From Plotosus lineatus (Eukaryota; Chordata; Actinopteri; Siluriformes; Plotosidae), in the NCBI GenBank assembly GCA_024760905.1, contig CM045735.1:33838749-33902748 (forward strand): a DNA stretch of 64,000 bases, read 5' to 3'. The stretch's first letter is position 1. Every line of letters starts with the position of its first letter. Shown here in pieces: positions 12,432 through 64,000 of this stretch. Made by a program: the position numbers and the translations under genes. The notes beneath the pieces were generated by a model. That model saw only the letters and a list, made by a program, of their open reading frames with translations. It was not told the origin of the DNA and searched no databases.

Positions 12432-12555
12432 AGCAAAGACACATTCTACATAAACCTGATGTGAAAGCAACTGTATTTAAACTTTCAAATGTGTCAGTTT
12501 GTGCTGACAGCTCTTTCCGAAATGTCTAAATGTGGTGATGGATGTTATTTGTGCT

Positions 12556-13147
12556 TTTAATGCTGCATATACTGTAGTGGTAGAAAAGAACCAAATACCT
12601 CAGTACCCCATGGTTGGCCTGGAAAATATTTGTTGCAACTACAAAGTTGACAAATAAATGACTCAGCAGTCATATTCCTGATAAAGTGTCGAGTGAGCAA
12701 TCTTGGTGATATCTTCAGCAGTATGCTTTGAGGAGACCCCCCTATGAATGATTTCACAGTGACAAGGTGCACTCTGGGTTGGGTAAACTAATTTTCAACT
12801 AAACACTATTTTACTCTTTTTTTTAGGCATGATGTTAAGTACATTTCCCATAAAATAAAAATCAAATCTGCCCCAGGTACGTCTGCCTACTCCAGGAATT
12901 TGTAATCAAATGGCCCAGTTCTTGATCAACTCTACTGTAGATAACACACAGCAACCAAAAAGAGACATGTCCACATGAACAGAATGATTTGTGTCTTAAG
13001 TGCTGCCATGTTGTTAGGTTTTTTTTTTTGTTGTTGGAATGTTAGGGTGTACGTCCTACGCCAGCCCAGCATTAGCAGGACAGAGGTCGCACATAATAGC
13101 TGTCTGGTCACGTTCCTTACACCTTTCTGGCTCTTAGCTGTGGACAG
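12556..13147 (-). other. Probable pnpla7 3' untranslated region and downstream flank
   Basis: DNA just after the pnpla7 stop, read on the minus strand. No mobile element is obvious directly after the stop. A possible polyadenylation signal ATTAAA occurs on the minus strand at 12561-12556, about 590 nt past the stop. No canonical AATAAA is seen nearer, so the end of the transcript is a guess. Confidence 0.3.
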
Positions 13148-63065
<49,918 letters not shown>

Positions 63066-63959
63066 CTAGTACACAAACAAAGACCATACATGAGGAAAGA
63101 TTTAAAAACATCAAAAAACATCATTAGTGTTATACAAAGGCGAGATGGAGTTCGCTGGAATTCTTGCACTCGGAGTGCTTTCAAACTGGCTAATGTAAAC
63201 TATTAAGTGGATTTTTGCAGATTACACCTTTTGAGAATACAAGTAAAAAACTTGATAATTAAAATATACATATATTTTCATGTACACTGAATCTTCACTT
63301 TTCACGATTAATGGGGATCGAGACCCTCCGCTAACGCCAAATTTCCACGTAGGTTCGACCCCTCTGATTGACGTATACATACATGTATGTGTATATAATA
63401 ACAATAAATACATATTGAACACTACGAAATGCTTAGACATTATTTTTGAATGTTTAATTGTTATCATAAGATGTAAATACACCCACACTTGTACACACAC
63501 CACACATAAAAATGTAACCAAATCGTAGAATGCTTAGAGATTCCAAGCCTGGCTGTCAAGCAAGCATAGTGCTCTGCTCTCTAAATGAAAGTGAGTAAAG
63601 CAATTACCAAATGTAACTCATGGGCAAAAGAAACTTATCACTTTTACATTGCCATTTGCGCTTCTACAGATAACTAAACTAAGTAACACATATTGAGAAA
63701 ACATTCACCAAAACACATTCTTCCACCGAGTAGCAAGGCACAACAAGCCCGTGATTTAGCGAATTTCGTGCTGGCATGAAAAACAGTGGAAACAGCCTCA
63801 ATGCAATTAACAGAAACCTCTCGTGCACAATTGTTGCATAAATACAGCCGTCCGACAGTACAATCATGCATTATCAACAAGCACACCAAAGAAATGCCAG
63901 TACTTTCATAGGAGGAACGCAACAGAGCCATTTGGTATGTGAAATTATTTTGCTTGAAT
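63066..63959. other. pnpla7 intronic DNA upstream of the first visible exon
   Basis: No exon that could precede exon 1 was found. A segment at 63292-63370 (cttcacttttcacgattaat, gaccctccgctaac) looks like a degraded pogo-type miniature element. The preceding pnpla7 exon must lie beyond 64000. Confidence 0.4.
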
Positions 63960-64000
63960 TTAATTTATTTGAAATTAATGTTGATATTATTTGATATATT
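63960..64000 (+). mobile_element. Edge-truncated third copy of family P
   Basis: The last 40 bases (tttatttgaaattaatgttg then atattatttgatat) match 24245-24285 in copy 2 of family P. The element continues beyond the window. Confidence 0.55.

Overview
The window is vertebrate nuclear DNA, almost certainly from a ray-finned (teleost) fish. The evidence is one multi-exon vertebrate gene with canonical GT..AG introns, plus a typical fish mix of mobile elements: Tc1/mariner with long inverted repeats, pogo/Tigger relatives, RTE, Nimb-type and Rex3-like LINEs, DIRS, a Gmr1-like Ty3/Gypsy relic, tRNA-derived SINEs, and many (CA)n and (TA)n tracts. There are no prokaryotic features.

The only host gene I can support is pnpla7 on the minus strand. 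Nineteen exons between 63065 and 13148 join in one open frame of 762 codons plus a stop. They encode the third cyclic-nucleotide-binding-like domain, the linker, the whole patatin phospholipase domain (oxyanion-hole glycines, GTSIG nucleophile elbow, DGG aspartate) and the acidic C-terminal tail. The N-terminal part lies beyond 64000. All splice phases agree and I see no frameshift or stop, so the gene looks functional.

Layout. 1-13147: intergenic DNA 3' of pnpla7, with a decayed Tc1 transposase (1-700), a Gmr1-like pol relic (4111-4569), a 5'-truncated RTE with a perfect 17-bp target duplication (7014-7583), SINEs and a nearly whole Tc1-type element (9483-11003). 13148-25039: terminal exon, an 11.7-kb intron and exon 18. 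The intron holds an RTE LINE, Tigger-like pieces, a Tc1 copy in reverse orientation, a SINE and two inverted copies of an 0.8-kb TA-flanked element. 25040-29353: exons 17 to 13, with SINEs and a 1.35-kb element with 34-bp terminal inverted repeats. 29354-48581: a 19.2-kb intron with an RTE copy split by a 1.28-kb inverted-repeat element, a DIRS retrotransposon, a second RTE, a palindromic element, a third Tc1 copy and a deleted Tigger. 48582-64000: exons 12 to 1, interrupted mainly by a Nimb-type LINE (itself split by a hAT-like insertion) and a Rex3-like LINE (split by a SINE).

I found no new multi-gene system. The most unusual items are several inverted-repeat elements I cannot assign to a family, a SINE whose tail seems to join the two ends of its RTE partner, and heavily nested insertions that place the two catalytic residues of pnpla7 about 21 kb apart. 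Mobile-element boundaries come from visual alignment of copies within the window and may be off by a few to tens of bases.
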